DNA from: an uncultured Clostridia bacterium
Lineage (GTDB): Bacteria > Bacillota > Clostridia > Christensenellales > DTU072
Length of the DNA stretch: 64,000 nt
Reading direction: 5' to 3'
Assembly: GCA_946621465.1 (NCBI GenBank)
Contig: CAMOOO010000003.1
Coordinates: 1 to 64,000, forward strand
This document shows positions 41,245 through 50,357 of the stretch, in pieces. A model generated the notes under the pieces. The model did no database searches, was not told the DNA's origin, and was given only the letters and a program-made list of their open reading frames with translations. A program made the position numbers and the translations under genes. Each line of letters begins with the position of its first letter. Within the stretch, counting starts at the first letter, position 1.

Positions 41245-42189
41245 TCACGGGCGAAAAGCGTGCGTGCGACCGAAGTTAAGCAAATCGGCAAAGTTGAGCG
41301 TAATATCGTTCATACTGTTGGCAAAAACGACGGTCTTGAGATAGGCCATGAACGCGTCTGCAAGTTCGGGATCCCTTAGGGCGAACTCCACGTTGGCTTT
41401 GAGAAAGCCGAGTCTATCGCCCATGTCGTAGCGCGTGCCTTCGAAGTCGTAGGCGATGGCGCCGTTCGCATTGGCCTCGATATCCAAAGCGTCGGTCAGT
41501 TGGTATTCGCCGTTAAACCCGGGGGTGAGGGTTTCCAATATCGCCATCATCGTGGGTGCCAGCACGTAGCGTCCCAAGGGCGCGAGGTTGCTCTTGACCG
41601 CTTCGATGGGCGGCTTCTCGACAAGCCGAGTAACGGCGTACATTCTGCCATCCGCTTCGCTGTATTCGCACGACGCGTACTTGGGCACGTCTTTCAATGG
41701 CACTTGCTTGCAACCGATGACCGTCTTGCCTGTCGCTTGGTAGGCGTCCATCAATTGCCCGATGACGGGACGGCCCTCGTTGTACATTACGTCGTCGCCG
41801 AACATCACGGCGAAGGGTTCGTCGCCGATATAGTCGCGGGCAGCCAAGATGGCGTCCGCCGTACCGCCTTGTTGCTTCTGCACGACGAAGTGTATCTTTG
41901 CGATGGATTCGGGGTATTTGATGGCGTTGAGATAATCGAACTTGCCGCCTCTCCGGAGTTTTGCTTCCAGATCGGGATTCTCACCGAAGTGTCCCTCGAT
42001 GATCTCCTTGTGTTGCCCGACCACGAAGATGATCTCCTCGATGCCGCTCATGGCCGCTTCTTCCGCGATCACTTGGATAGCGGGCACATTGACGATGGGC
42101 AACATGGGTTTGGGCACCGCTTTGGTGTAGGGAAGAAATCTGGTACCGTATCCTGCCACGGGTATGACTGCTTTTTTCACTGTATTCAT
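41245..42189 (-). CDS. galU: UTP-glucose-1-phosphate uridylyltransferase
   Basis: 314 residues. GalU makes UDP-glucose from UTP and glucose-1-phosphate for glycolipids, teichoic acids or polysaccharides. The nucleotide-binding GYGTRFLPYTKAVPKPMLPI is at the N-terminus, with VVQKQQGGTADAI, MFGDDVMYNE and VEKPPIEAVKSNLAPLGRYV. AAAGGAGG precedes the ATG. It is the first gene of the GC-rich block and is divergent to the two-component system. With the GT4 glycosyltransferase 4 kb away it could supply UDP-glucose for a common glycolipid product; that link is inference. Confidence 0.94.
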   Translation of the reverse strand: MNTVKKAVIPVAGYGTRFLPYTKAVPKPMLPIVNVPAIQVIAEEAAMSGIEEIIFVVGQHKEIIEGHFGENPDLEAKLRRGGKFDYLNAIKYPESIAKIHFVVQKQQGGTADAILAARDYIGDEPFAVMFGDDVMYNEGRPVIGQLMDAYQATGKTVIGCKQVPLKDVPKYASCEYSEADGRMYAVTRLVEKPPIEAVKSNLAPLGRYVLAPTMMAILETLTPGFNGEYQLTDALDIEANANGAIAYDFEGTRYDMGDRLGFLKANVEFALRDPELADAFMAYLKTVVFANSMNDITLNFADLLNFGRTHAFRP

Positions 42190-42336
42190 AATAGCCTCCT
42201 TTGCGATGCGTCATTTGATTCGTGCGTTGCTTAGCACATCCCAACCATAGCAAAAAAGGCAGAAATCGCCAACGGCTATCTCCTAATCGGTAGGATTTTT
42301 CACTTTATCGGCAATGTGACAGTTGTAGGTGCTGCA

Positions 42337-42365
42337 TTGATAAAGATAGAAAAAATAGATATAAT
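42337..42365 (+). promoter_or_regulatory. Promoter of the LytTR/GHKL operon
   Basis: TTGATA (42337-42342), 17-nt spacer, perfect TATAAT (42360-42365), about 36 nt before the response-regulator ATG. Confidence 0.85.
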
Positions 42366-42407
42366 CAAAATAAAGAGTATTTTTTCGCCCATCACAAAGG
42401 AGAACCC

Positions 42408-43109
42408 ATGCGCATTGCCATTTGCGAAGACAAAGAAGAACAAGCACGCATTCTGATGGCGCACATCGAGCGCTATCAGAAAGAGCGCGATTTAGCCATC
42501 GAATATAAGCACTTCCCCAATGGATTGTCGTTTTTGGATAACTACAAGCAGGGGTTCGACGTGGTGTTTATGGATATAGAAATGCCCCTTCTTAACGGTA
42601 TGGAAACAGCTAAGCGTTTGCGTGTGGTAGACCCATACGTACCGCTCGTATTCATCACCGATCTCAAACAATACGCCCTCAAAGGTTACGAGGTGGAAGC
42701 ACTGGATTTTTTGGTCAAACCCATTACCTATCCCGCTTTTGCAACCATGATGGGAAGAGTACGTAAGAATATCGTGCGCAAGGGGGACGAATCCGTCGCG
42801 TTGCAGACTGCCGAGGGCACCGTCAAGGTGTCGCTCGCCGACGTTTTCTACGTAGAAGTGGAGCAGCACTATGTCGTCTACCACACTTTGGGCGGCGAGT
42901 TTCGCTTTTGGGGCAGCCTTGCGGAGGAAGAGAAACGCTTGCCTGCCGATCGCTTTGTACGTTCGTCGTCGGCTTATTTGGTCAATTTGGGGCACGTAAC
43001 TCGCGTCGATGGCGTCGACGTCTACGTGGGCGGGGCGTGCTTGCCCCTCTCGCGCGGCAAAAAAGCCGCCTTTTTGGAGGCATTGCTTGCCTTCGTCAAC
43101 AGGAGATAG
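42408..43109 (+). CDS. LytTR-family response regulator
   Basis: 233 residues. An N-terminal receiver domain (residues 1-120) has the acidic pair in AICEDKEEQA, the phosphoacceptor Asp in DVVFMDIEMPLLNG and the conserved Lys in DFLVKPITY. The C-terminal LytTR domain (about 130-230; DVFYVEVEQHYVVYH, RFVRSSSAYLVNLGHVTRVD) binds DNA. It belongs to the AgrA/VirR type. The sensor kinase follows 1 nt after the stop, so the two form a two-component system, probably sensing an envelope or peptide signal. AAAGGAG is the ribosome binding site. Confidence 0.94.
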   Translation: MRIAICEDKEEQARILMAHIERYQKERDLAIEYKHFPNGLSFLDNYKQGFDVVFMDIEMPLLNGMETAKRLRVVDPYVPLVFITDLKQYALKGYEVEALDFLVKPITYPAFATMMGRVRKNIVRKGDESVALQTAEGTVKVSLADVFYVEVEQHYVVYHTLGGEFRFWGSLAEEEKRLPADRFVRSSSAYLVNLGHVTRVDGVDVYVGGACLPLSRGKKAAFLEALLAFVNRR

Positions 43110-43110
43110 T

Positions 43111-44472
43111 ATGCGCGACTATTTGGTTTTCTATCTTGCCATGCACTTATCTACGGCGTTTGGCATCGTGGTGTACGAGGCCATGTTCGCCTATTCTTTC
43201 CGTCGGCGCAAGCACATCGTTTTGCGCGTGATGTTGGGGCTGTTGGCGTTGGGCGGTTTTGCCACCGTCGCGGCCTTTTGGGTGTATCAGGCGCACGTCG
43301 CGGGGCTTGAATTTACGTTGCAAAACGTAGAAATAATGCGCGTCGTTGCCAATTCTCTCTTTTTTGCCGCCGGCACCGGACTGTTCTTTCTGTTTTTCAA
43401 AGAAAGCCCCGTCGTCATATTGTTTGCCAGCGTCGCGGCAGCCGCCGCAAGGATGGTGACCTCCGGCTTATACGAGGCAACCATCGCTTCGTTAGGGTTT
43501 CGATCCCCCTTTTATTCCATGTTTACGGGCTACAATGTATGGAGTTTCGTGCTCTATTACGCATTCCACCTCTTGGTGATGGTCATTGTATTCTTTGTCT
43601 TTGCGAGGCCGTTTGCCGGCGCTATCAAATCCTTCGATAGAACGGGTAGCCGGGCGATAGTAGGCCTTTTCGTTATTTTTTCTTACGTCCTCGTGGGCAT
43701 ACAGGGCACCAACGTTTTCAACAACGACTTTAACGGAAGCGAACTCAACACCATACCCGTGGTATTCAATGCTTTTTTGTGCGTGTTCGGCGTGTTCGTG
43801 CTGTTCGTACAGCGGTTTTCGTTGGAATGGGTCAAAAGCACGCAGGAAAAAGAGGCCGAGCGGCAGTTGCACGAGGGTTTTCGCCGTCAGATGGAGATGC
43901 AACAGCAAAATATGCAGCTCATCAACCTCAAGTGCCACGACCTCAAACACCAGGTGCGCACCCTTTTGGCCGGGCGCAATATGGACGAATCCTTTGTGGA
44001 AGAGGTGCAACGCACCATCTCTATATACGACGCGCACATACACACGGGCAACGAGGCCTTGGACGTGCTACTCACCGAAAAATCGCTGTTGTGCGACGTC
44101 AACCATATACAAATCACCGCTATGATAGAGGGCGAAGCGCTGGGATTTATGAGCGTAGCCGATATCAATAGTTTCTTTGGCAACGCCATCGACAACGCCG
44201 TAGAGTATCTGTTGGGGGTGGAGGAGGACTGTCGCTTTATACGCCTCTCGTCCCAGCGCAACGGCGCGGTGTATGCGTTGCGCATCGAAAACTACTGCGT
44301 TGCCGATCTGGACTTTGACAAACGCGGCTTGCCTCGCACCACCAAGAGGGATGTCGACTACCACGGCTTTGGCACCCAAAGTATCAAAGCGGTAGCCACC
44401 AAGTACGGCGGCACAGCTTCTTTCGGGCGCGAGGACGACCTCTTCGTGGTGAGTGCTATGTTTATGCTATAG
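43111..44472 (+). CDS. GHKL-type sensor histidine kinase
   Basis: 453 residues. Six or seven membrane segments (about residues 5-250), a coiled-coil stretch rich in Gln and Glu (KSTQEKEAERQLHEGFRRQ), then the AgrC-like kinase: H-box LKCHDLKHQV and the ATP-binding domain with NAIDNAVEYLL and a glycine box GFGTQSIKAVATKYGG. The ATG at 43111 follows AGGAGAT; an upstream in-frame start would overlap the regulator by 100 nt. Partner of the LytTR regulator. The SGNH gene lies 28 nt downstream in the same direction. Confidence 0.93.
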   Translation: MRDYLVFYLAMHLSTAFGIVVYEAMFAYSFRRRKHIVLRVMLGLLALGGFATVAAFWVYQAHVAGLEFTLQNVEIMRVVANSLFFAAGTGLFFLFFKESPVVILFASVAAAAARMVTSGLYEATIASLGFRSPFYSMFTGYNVWSFVLYYAFHLLVMVIVFFVFARPFAGAIKSFDRTGSRAIVGLFVIFSYVLVGIQGTNVFNNDFNGSELNTIPVVFNAFLCVFGVFVLFVQRFSLEWVKSTQEKEAERQLHEGFRRQMEMQQQNMQLINLKCHDLKHQVRTLLAGRNMDESFVEEVQRTISIYDAHIHTGNEALDVLLTEKSLLCDVNHIQITAMIEGEALGFMSVADINSFFGNAIDNAVEYLLGVEEDCRFIRLSSQRNGAVYALRIENYCVADLDFDKRGLPRTTKRDVDYHGFGTQSIKAVATKYGGTASFGREDDLFVVSAMFML

Positions 44473-44500
44473 TCAAAAGTATTATATTAGAGGAGTATAT

Positions 44501-45757
44501 ATGAAAAATCTTAACAAAATTATGAATATGGACTCGGTGTATCTAAAACGCCTTTACAACACGTCGTGCATGGCGTTTCGCACCGAAAACAGATTTGCCA
44601 AAAAGGGCGGCGTGGTTTTTGTGGGTGACAGCATCACCGACTTCTGCAACCTCGATACCTACTATCCCGAGCTTAAGGCATTCAACCGCGGCATATCGGG
44701 CGACACGATCGAGGGGATTCGCGGCAGGCTCGAAGAGAGCGTATTCGGTTTGTCACCCTCGGTAGTAGTATTACACGGCGGCGCCAACAACTTCTCCGAG
44801 GGATACGATGACGTAGAGACTTTTATCATCGACACCTACCGCGACGTTTTGTCGCAAATCAAAGCGCGCCTGCCGTATGCCAAAGTGCTGGTGCAGTCGG
44901 TTTACCCCGTTTCCGACGTGTCTTTTCACAACCGCTATAAGTACGGCCACGGACACATCCGATCCATCAATGCCCAACTCGAAGCATTGGCGCTTTCTTT
45001 CGGGTACCAATATGCCGACGTATATTCCGTTATCACATCGGGGGACGAAGAGTTCGACCGCAGCTATACCGACGACGGCTTGCACCCCAACCAAGCGGGC
45101 TACAAGGTCATCAGCGAATACCTCCGGCCCATCATCGACGATATGATGGGGGTCATGGGTTTGGCCGCCGTGGCAGCCGACGTCGTGGAGCAGGAGGAAG
45201 GCAGGGGCACCTTGACGATACGCGGCAAAGAGGTCGTCACGTCCTATATCGAGCGAATACTCGTTTCCGTCCTTGCTATGGCTATGGGCATTCTGTTCTG
45301 CGTGAACGTCAGCGCTGCGGTCAGCATCACCTTGGGCGTGATACTCTGTGTATACGGCACCATCAATATCATCATCATAGGCGTGAGCCGCAGACCCCTT
45401 TTCAGCGTGATGGGCGCCTTGAACGCCGCCATCATCGCCGTGGGATGCGCCTTCTGCACGCACGACCTCGCCACCGTGGTCGCTTTGACGGTCCCCTTCC
45501 TTCTGACCTTTATAGGCGCATTGGTGTTTATCGATAGTTTCGTGAGCCGTTTTCTATTCCATCACGGGGGCGTGGTGCGTGTGGTCGTGTTGGCTATCTT
45601 CGGCTCGGCTATGTTCTCGTTGGGATTGAGCCTATTGACAGTGGAAGATTTCCGCTTGGGCTATACCAACCTTGTCTTCGGCATTATCCTTTGCTTGGCG
45701 AGCGTCGGCCTACTTGCCTTTACCGTGCCGGATATGGTAAAAGACAGAGAAAAATAA
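44501..45757 (+). CDS. SGNH hydrolase fused to a DUF308-like membrane domain
   Basis: 418 residues. Residues about 35-215 form an SGNH/GDSL esterase: block I VFVGDSITDF, block II ISGDTIEGI, block III LHGGANNFSEG and block V DDGLHPNQAGY with the catalytic Asp and His. Residues about 245-410 contain six hydrophobic segments resembling HdeD/DUF308 proteins. No signal peptide is present, so the esterase domain should be cytoplasmic at the inner face of the membrane. AGAGGAG precedes the ATG. It follows the sensor kinase and ends at a terminator, so it is probably the output or partner gene of the two-component operon. Substrate unknown, possibly an acylated lipid. Confidence 0.82.
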   Translation: MKNLNKIMNMDSVYLKRLYNTSCMAFRTENRFAKKGGVVFVGDSITDFCNLDTYYPELKAFNRGISGDTIEGIRGRLEESVFGLSPSVVVLHGGANNFSEGYDDVETFIIDTYRDVLSQIKARLPYAKVLVQSVYPVSDVSFHNRYKYGHGHIRSINAQLEALALSFGYQYADVYSVITSGDEEFDRSYTDDGLHPNQAGYKVISEYLRPIIDDMMGVMGLAAVAADVVEQEEGRGTLTIRGKEVVTSYIERILVSVLAMAMGILFCVNVSAAVSITLGVILCVYGTINIIIIGVSRRPLFSVMGALNAAIIAVGCAFCTHDLATVVALTVPFLLTFIGALVFIDSFVSRFLFHHGGVVRVVVLAIFGSAMFSLGLSLLTVEDFRLGYTNLVFGIILCLASVGLLAFTVPDMVKDREK

Positions 45758-45798
45758 TCGTTATATTGCAAGTTAAGAGATGATTTTGACCTGTTAAG

Positions 45799-45826
45799 AG
45801 ATGGGCATTGGCGCCCATCTTTTTTT
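45799..45826 (+). terminator. Terminator after the SGNH-DUF308 gene
   Basis: agatgggc/gcccatct stem with a short loop followed by seven T. Confidence 0.9.
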
Positions 45827-45881
45827 ATGTTAACTTGTATACGTGCTCGAAGGAGCAAAATAAACGAGAGAGGTAATGGAT

Positions 45882-47069
45882 ATGAAAATTACAGTCGTTT
45901 GCGATATATACGGAAAAGAAAACAACGGCACCGCCGTGGTAACTTACAATTTGATCCGCTTCTTAGAGGGGCAAGGTCACGACGTGCGCGTGCTGTGCGC
46001 CGACCAAGCGAGCAAGGGTAAACCCAACCATTACGTCGTCCCCAATATGCACTTCGGCAAAGTGTTGGATGCATACGTCGCCAAAGTGGGCGTGAGCATC
46101 GCGAAGCCCCAAAAGCGCGTTATCAAAGCCGCGCTGGATGGCGTGGACGCCGTGCATATTATGTGCCCCATGCCTTTGGGCCTATCCGCCATCAAAATTG
46201 CCAAAGAGATGGGGTTGCCCGTCACGGCAGGATTCCACGCGCAGGCGGAAAACATCACCGCATATTTCCATCTCAACAAGTCCAAATTTGCCAATAAAGT
46301 CACCAATCGGTTTATGTGGGATCATCTCTATCGCCATGTGGATTGCATCCACTATCCCACGCAGTTTATTCGCGATACCTTTGAGAGCGCGATTGGTTGC
46401 TCTACCCCCGGCTACGTCATCAGTAACGGCGTGCACGGATACGTGCGAAAGCGCGAGACCGCCAAACCCCAAGAATTCGCGGACAAAATCGTCATTCTCA
46501 CCACGGGGCGCTATTCCACCGAGAAGAGTCAAGATACCCTCATCAAAGCCATTGCGCATAGCAAGTACAAAGACAGGATCCAACTTATTTTGGGTGGCGA
46601 GGGAGCCAAAGAAGAGCAATATCGCCGGCTGGCAGCCGATTTGCCCGTTGCGCCTATCTTTAAGTTTTTTTCTCGCACCGAGATCATCGACGTGCTGAAT
46701 TATGCGGATATGTACGTTCACCCCGCCATTATCGAATTGGAGGGCATCAGCTGTATCGAGGCGATCGCTTGCGGCAAGATGACCATCGTTTCGGACAGTA
46801 AGCTATCCGCCACGCACAATTTCGCCGTGGATGACAGATGTGTCTTCAAGGCGTTGAACGCCGAGGATCTTGCCCGCGTCATCGACTACTGGTTGGACCA
46901 TCCCGAAGAAATGCGTGCTTGCGAAGAAAAGTATCTGCATTCGGCGGTGGCGTTCGACCAACACGAATGTATGCTAAAGATGGAAAGAATGATTTTCGAC
47001 GCCATCAAGCAGGTCGAGCGTCGCAGCCTTCCCCTCGAAACCGATTACCACTATATCTCGATTCGCTAA
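45882..47069 (+). CDS. GT4-family glycosyltransferase
   Basis: 395 residues, GT-B fold. The N-terminal domain starts MKITVVCDIYGKENNGTAVV with the usual flexible donor/acceptor loop. The C-terminal domain has ILTTGRYSTEKSQDTLIKAI, LILGGEGAKEEQY and the EGISCIEAIACGKMTIVSD segment containing an E-x7-E-like pattern of retaining GT4 enzymes. It resembles diacylglycerol glucosyltransferases and mannosyltransferases of Gram-positive bacteria. The ATG at 45882 fits the AGAGG 8 nt upstream better than the ATG at 45876. The alpha/beta hydrolase gene follows after 25 nt. Confidence 0.9.
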   Translation: MKITVVCDIYGKENNGTAVVTYNLIRFLEGQGHDVRVLCADQASKGKPNHYVVPNMHFGKVLDAYVAKVGVSIAKPQKRVIKAALDGVDAVHIMCPMPLGLSAIKIAKEMGLPVTAGFHAQAENITAYFHLNKSKFANKVTNRFMWDHLYRHVDCIHYPTQFIRDTFESAIGCSTPGYVISNGVHGYVRKRETAKPQEFADKIVILTTGRYSTEKSQDTLIKAIAHSKYKDRIQLILGGEGAKEEQYRRLAADLPVAPIFKFFSRTEIIDVLNYADMYVHPAIIELEGISCIEAIACGKMTIVSDSKLSATHNFAVDDRCVFKALNAEDLARVIDYWLDHPEEMRACEEKYLHSAVAFDQHECMLKMERMIFDAIKQVERRSLPLETDYHYISIR

Positions 47070-47094
47070 TGCACGATACGATCAGGAGAAAAAT

Positions 47095-48084
47095 ATGAAT
47101 ACTTACACAGGTAATGGCGCATACGTCAAACATATACACCAAAAGAGCCACGTAGACCCGCCGTGTCCCACCGTCAAAAAGACAGGGACCAAGCGGCTTT
47201 TTATGATGGTAGATAAACTCTTCTACAAAAAACAAAATCCGCCCGATGGGATTGCAGACGCTATGAAAGGCTTGGTGATCAAGCATGATATTCCCTTTGA
47301 CCAAGAGACCGACCTCAAGTTGGACGTCCTGTATCGCCCTCGTCCCGCAGAGCAAAAATACCCCGTCGTGTTCGAGATACACGGCGGCGGGTTCTCGGCA
47401 GGGGACAAAGAGTTTCGCCTTTATCACTGTGCGCAGATGGCAAGAAAGGGTGCAATGGTGGTCAACGTCAACCATCTCTTGGGCCCGGAATATCCTTGCC
47501 CCGCACCTATGCGTAGTTTGGTGCGTGCCTTCAACTGGGTGATCGACAACGCCGAGCGCTACCGTATGGATACCTCGCGTATGCTGGTGACGGGGGATAG
47601 TTCGGGCGCCTACTACGCATCCTTACTGGCTATGCTACCCGATAATCCCAAGTTGTGGGAAGTGTACGGAAGAATGAACGGACGTTTCTCTCATGCGGTA
47701 TATATCTGCGGTGTTTACGACATAGAAGATTCGCTTAAGCACAGATTGCCATTCGGCATCACCACAGGCGTGTGCAAGGACATCTCGGGCGTCAAGCCCA
47801 AAGACCTCGCTACGTGGAAATATTTGCCCTACGTGTCGCCCGTAGACTTCGTCAAGCCCTCGCACCCCAAAGCGTTGGTTATATATGCTCAAAAAGACTT
47901 TTTCGCAAAAGGACAAGCAGAGACGTTGATCGGCAAATTGCGCGACGCGGGCGTAGAGTGTGCAGAGTTCCACAGCACCCGTTTTGCCGATAATCACGCA
48001 TTTACCATCAACAATACCAATCGCATAGCGCGACATTCGCGCGAAGTAATGTATGATTTTATATATAACTTTTGTAAGTCATAG
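47095..48084 (+). CDS. Alpha/beta hydrolase, HSL-type esterase
   Basis: 329 residues. The oxyanion-hole motif HGGGF is in VFEIHGGGFSAGD (about residue 99), the nucleophile elbow is GDSSGA, and the probable catalytic His is in ADNHAFTI, giving the hormone-sensitive lipase-like pattern. No signal peptide. It probably hydrolyses a short acyl ester. AGGAGA precedes the ATG, and it is co-transcribed with the GT4 gene. It is the last intact gene of the GC-rich block; beyond it lie a broken regulator and a palindrome. Confidence 0.88.
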   Translation: MNTYTGNGAYVKHIHQKSHVDPPCPTVKKTGTKRLFMMVDKLFYKKQNPPDGIADAMKGLVIKHDIPFDQETDLKLDVLYRPRPAEQKYPVVFEIHGGGFSAGDKEFRLYHCAQMARKGAMVVNVNHLLGPEYPCPAPMRSLVRAFNWVIDNAERYRMDTSRMLVTGDSSGAYYASLLAMLPDNPKLWEVYGRMNGRFSHAVYICGVYDIEDSLKHRLPFGITTGVCKDISGVKPKDLATWKYLPYVSPVDFVKPSHPKALVIYAQKDFFAKGQAETLIGKLRDAGVECAEFHSTRFADNHAFTINNTNRIARHSREVMYDFIYNFCKS

Positions 48085-48108
48085 GGTAGATAAGATATAC
48101 TGACCAAT

Positions 48109-48304
48109 CGTTTTGCCGTCAACTAAAAGCATTATGCATAGAGCGTGGCGTCAGTCAGGTTCGGCTGGCACGTGAGATCGGCGTAAGCCATGTATCATCA
48201 GCCTGTGGGAACATGGCAAGCGTGAGCCGTTGATGTATTCGCTCATTTCCTTGACCATCTACTTCGACGTGGCCTTGGACGACCTCGTTGGGATGAATCC
48301 ATAG
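48109..48304 (+). pseudogene. Frameshifted XRE-family regulator
   Basis: The first half reads LKALCIERGVSQVRLAREIG in one frame and continues after a frameshift near 48195 as IISLWEHGKREPLMYSLISL and YFDVALDDLVGMNP to a TAG at 48304. Together they match a Cro/CI helix-turn-helix. No clear start codon is left, so the gene is dead. Confidence 0.82.
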
Positions 48305-48381
48305 GAAAGAGGTTGTGTGATACTATTTTTATTCGGCACATAAATCATATCTAAACAAAAAATAACTTACTAACCCATCTT

Positions 48382-48463
48382 GGCAATTAGACGGCTCCTT
48401 GGCTTAAAATAAAACGAGAACGCGCGCATACGCGCGCGCAAGCCAAGGAGCCGTTCTATTGCC
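48382..48463. repeat. 82-bp imperfect palindrome with GC-rich centre
   Basis: Arms 48382-48405 and 48440-48463 are inverted copies with 21 of 24 matching positions (15 consecutive: acggctccttggctt/aagccaaggagccgt). The centre holds a second hairpin of alternating CG (48421-48438). It lies between the broken XRE gene and the 5'-truncated AraC gene, at the edge of the GC-rich block. Confidence 0.8.
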
Positions 48464-48496
48464 TACACACTTCCAAAGCGGACACAAGGGGAGGCA

Positions 48497-49240
48497 TTGG
48501 GGTGCGCCCACACACTGGGCGCGGAAGCGGTCAAACAGGCAATGGAAACGTCGGAAGAGTTCTCCGACAGAGTCTTTTTACATAACACCGCCGATATAGA
48601 AGAATACAGGCTCAGCGCGGTAAGGAAAGGGGACGTTGAGGGATTGAAGACCTTTTTCAAAAACATCCCGGCTATCCGTAGCGGTGTAATGGCGCAAAAC
48701 GGTCTCAGGCAGGCAAAGAACTTGTTGGTGGTGACGGCGACCCTCGTTTCTCGCACCGCCATTCGCGGCGGAATGGACGCAGAGGACGCTTTGAGCCTGT
48801 CCGACGGGTACATTCAGAAATGCGAGTTAATGACAATCGTCGAGGACGTGACTAATCTCAATTACCGTCTCGTCATGGACTATGCCGAACGCATGGAGCG
48901 ACTCCTTTACGGCGGCAGTTCTTCCAAACTGGTTATCGACGTCAATAACTATATCCGCCACCATCTTTCCGAACCCATCACCGTCGAAGGATTGGCAAAA
49001 TTCCTCGGTCGGGGCAGGTGCCGCCTCTCTACCGACTTCAAAAAGGAAACAGGAGAGAACCTTTCCGAATACATCCTCAAACAAAAAGTGGAAGAGGGGA
49101 AGAGGTTCCTTCGGTACACCGACAAAACGGTCGTCGATATCGCCTTCTTTTTGGGCTTTTCTTCGCAGAGCCATTTTTCCCGTACCTTTAAAAAGTATTC
49201 CGGCGTAACCCCGAACGAATATCGCAACGCAAAACAATAG
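48497..49240 (+). pseudogene. AraC-family regulator, 5' end missing
   Basis: About 247 residues remain open. The C-terminal half has two AraC helix-turn-helix motifs: ITVEGLAKFLGRGRCRLSTD and DIAFFLGFSSQSHFSRTFKK followed by SGVTPNEYR. The part before (QAKNLLVVTATLVSRTAIRG, GMDAEDALSLSDGYIQKCE) is the helical domain usual in this group, whose members are normally longer with an additional N-terminal region. No ATG or ribosome binding site precedes it; the frame runs back toward the palindrome. A shortened protein from TTG 48497 is possible but loss of the N-terminus by rearrangement is more likely. Confidence 0.65.
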
Positions 49241-49628
49241 AATGCGGTATGGATGCCGGACAGAAAAGCAATAACTATGGAAAAAACCATTGTAAAAGCA
49301 CTATCTCAATATCCGCAAGAGATGGTAAAGAGCATAACTTGTGATAGAGGAAGTGAGTTTGGAAACTGGCGGAACATAGAAGAAAAACTGCACTGTTACG
49401 TATACTTCGCCGATCCATACTGTGCCTGGCAAAAAGGAACTAATGAAAATAGCAATGGACTACTCCGAGAATTCTATCCTAAAGGACGCAATCTCTCCCA
49501 CGTGGGGGAAAAACATTAAAAAAGAATCTGGCGTTGATCAACGCCAGACCCAAAATAATACTTAACTACAAATCTCCAGCAGATTTGTTTGAGCAGAAAT
49601 TGAAAAAGTGTTGCACTTGATTTGACAA
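49241..49628 (+). mobile_element. IS30-family insertion sequence remnant (3' end)
   Basis: The frame from about 49253 encodes the C-terminal catalytic part of an IS30-type transposase: CDRGSEFGNW, YFADPYCAWQKGTNENSNGL and LREFYPKGRNL. After a frameshift near 49510 the last part continues as NLALINARPKIILNYKSPAD to a TGA near 49620. The end GTGTTGCACTTGATTTGACAAA is typical of an IS30-family terminal repeat. The N-terminal half is missing, so it is not active. It has replaced the sequence after the AraC remnant. Confidence 0.85.
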
Positions 49629-49654
49629 ATCACCCGCGGTATCCGGCGGAAAGA

Positions 49655-50350
49655 TCAATTGTCAAAGAGAAGGGATTGCATTCTTTCGGGAGCGTCTAAA
49701 AAGCGTTTATAGGTGCGGTAGATCTCCGTATCGGTATAGGCAATGCGTTTGGCGCCGTTGTTCAGGTCGAGGATTTCGCCGCCCTGGTAGGATATCAGAA
49801 TGGGCGAGTGCGTTGCGATAATGAATTGGGAGCCTTTTTTAGACATATCGTTCAGCATACACAGTAGCCGCATCTGGTTTTTGGGAGAGAGGGCCGATTC
49901 CGGTTCGTCCAATAGATACAGTCCGGGATTGGAAAAGCTGTCGAATATCTCGTTGAATTCCTCTCCGTGAGAACGCTCGTGCATACCCCTTCCATCCAGT
50001 TCTTCGTAGGCGTTGGCCAGCGTATAAAACGTTTCCGCGCGTAAAAAATATTTCCAACGCGGAATGCCGTTTTTGGTGAGAAAAAGGTAGTCGGACAGGT
50101 CGGAAGTACTGTTAAAGGTGGAGAAGTGAATATTCTGCGATCCCCCCTCTGCATTGAGCGAAAGGGAGAGAGCGAGAGCTTCGATGAGGGTGGACTTCCC
50201 GACGCCGTTTTCGCCAATGAGGAAGGTGACGTTTTTACGGAAGGTAATCTCTTTCATGTCCCGGATCAGTGGAATACAAAAGGGGTATTCGTCATAGCTT
50301 TTTATACGGTCGCGCCGCAGGCGTACGGCGGAAACGAAGAGTTCTTTCAT
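49655..50350 (-). CDS. Stand-alone AAA/ABC-type ATPase (COG3910-like)
   Basis: 231 residues. Walker A FLIGENGVGKST (about residues 45-56), a signature-like region, Walker B GLYLLDEPESAL and the H-loop FIIATHSPIL make a complete ABC-type ATPase fold with no membrane domain, as in the predicted ATPases of COG3910. Such proteins occur singly in many bacteria with no established role. A promoter (TTGTCA, 17-nt spacer, TACAAT) places transcription at about the ATG at 50350, with no ribosome binding site, so the mRNA may be leaderless. It borders the IS30 remnant. Confidence 0.88.
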   Translation of the reverse strand: MKELFVSAVRLRRDRIKSYDEYPFCIPLIRDMKEITFRKNVTFLIGENGVGKSTLIEALALSLSLNAEGGSQNIHFSTFNSTSDLSDYLFLTKNGIPRWKYFLRAETFYTLANAYEELDGRGMHERSHGEEFNEIFDSFSNPGLYLLDEPESALSPKNQMRLLCMLNDMSKKGSQFIIATHSPILISYQGGEILDLNNGAKRIAYTDTEIYRTYKRFLDAPERMQSLLFDN

Positions 50351-50357
50351 AGATTCC

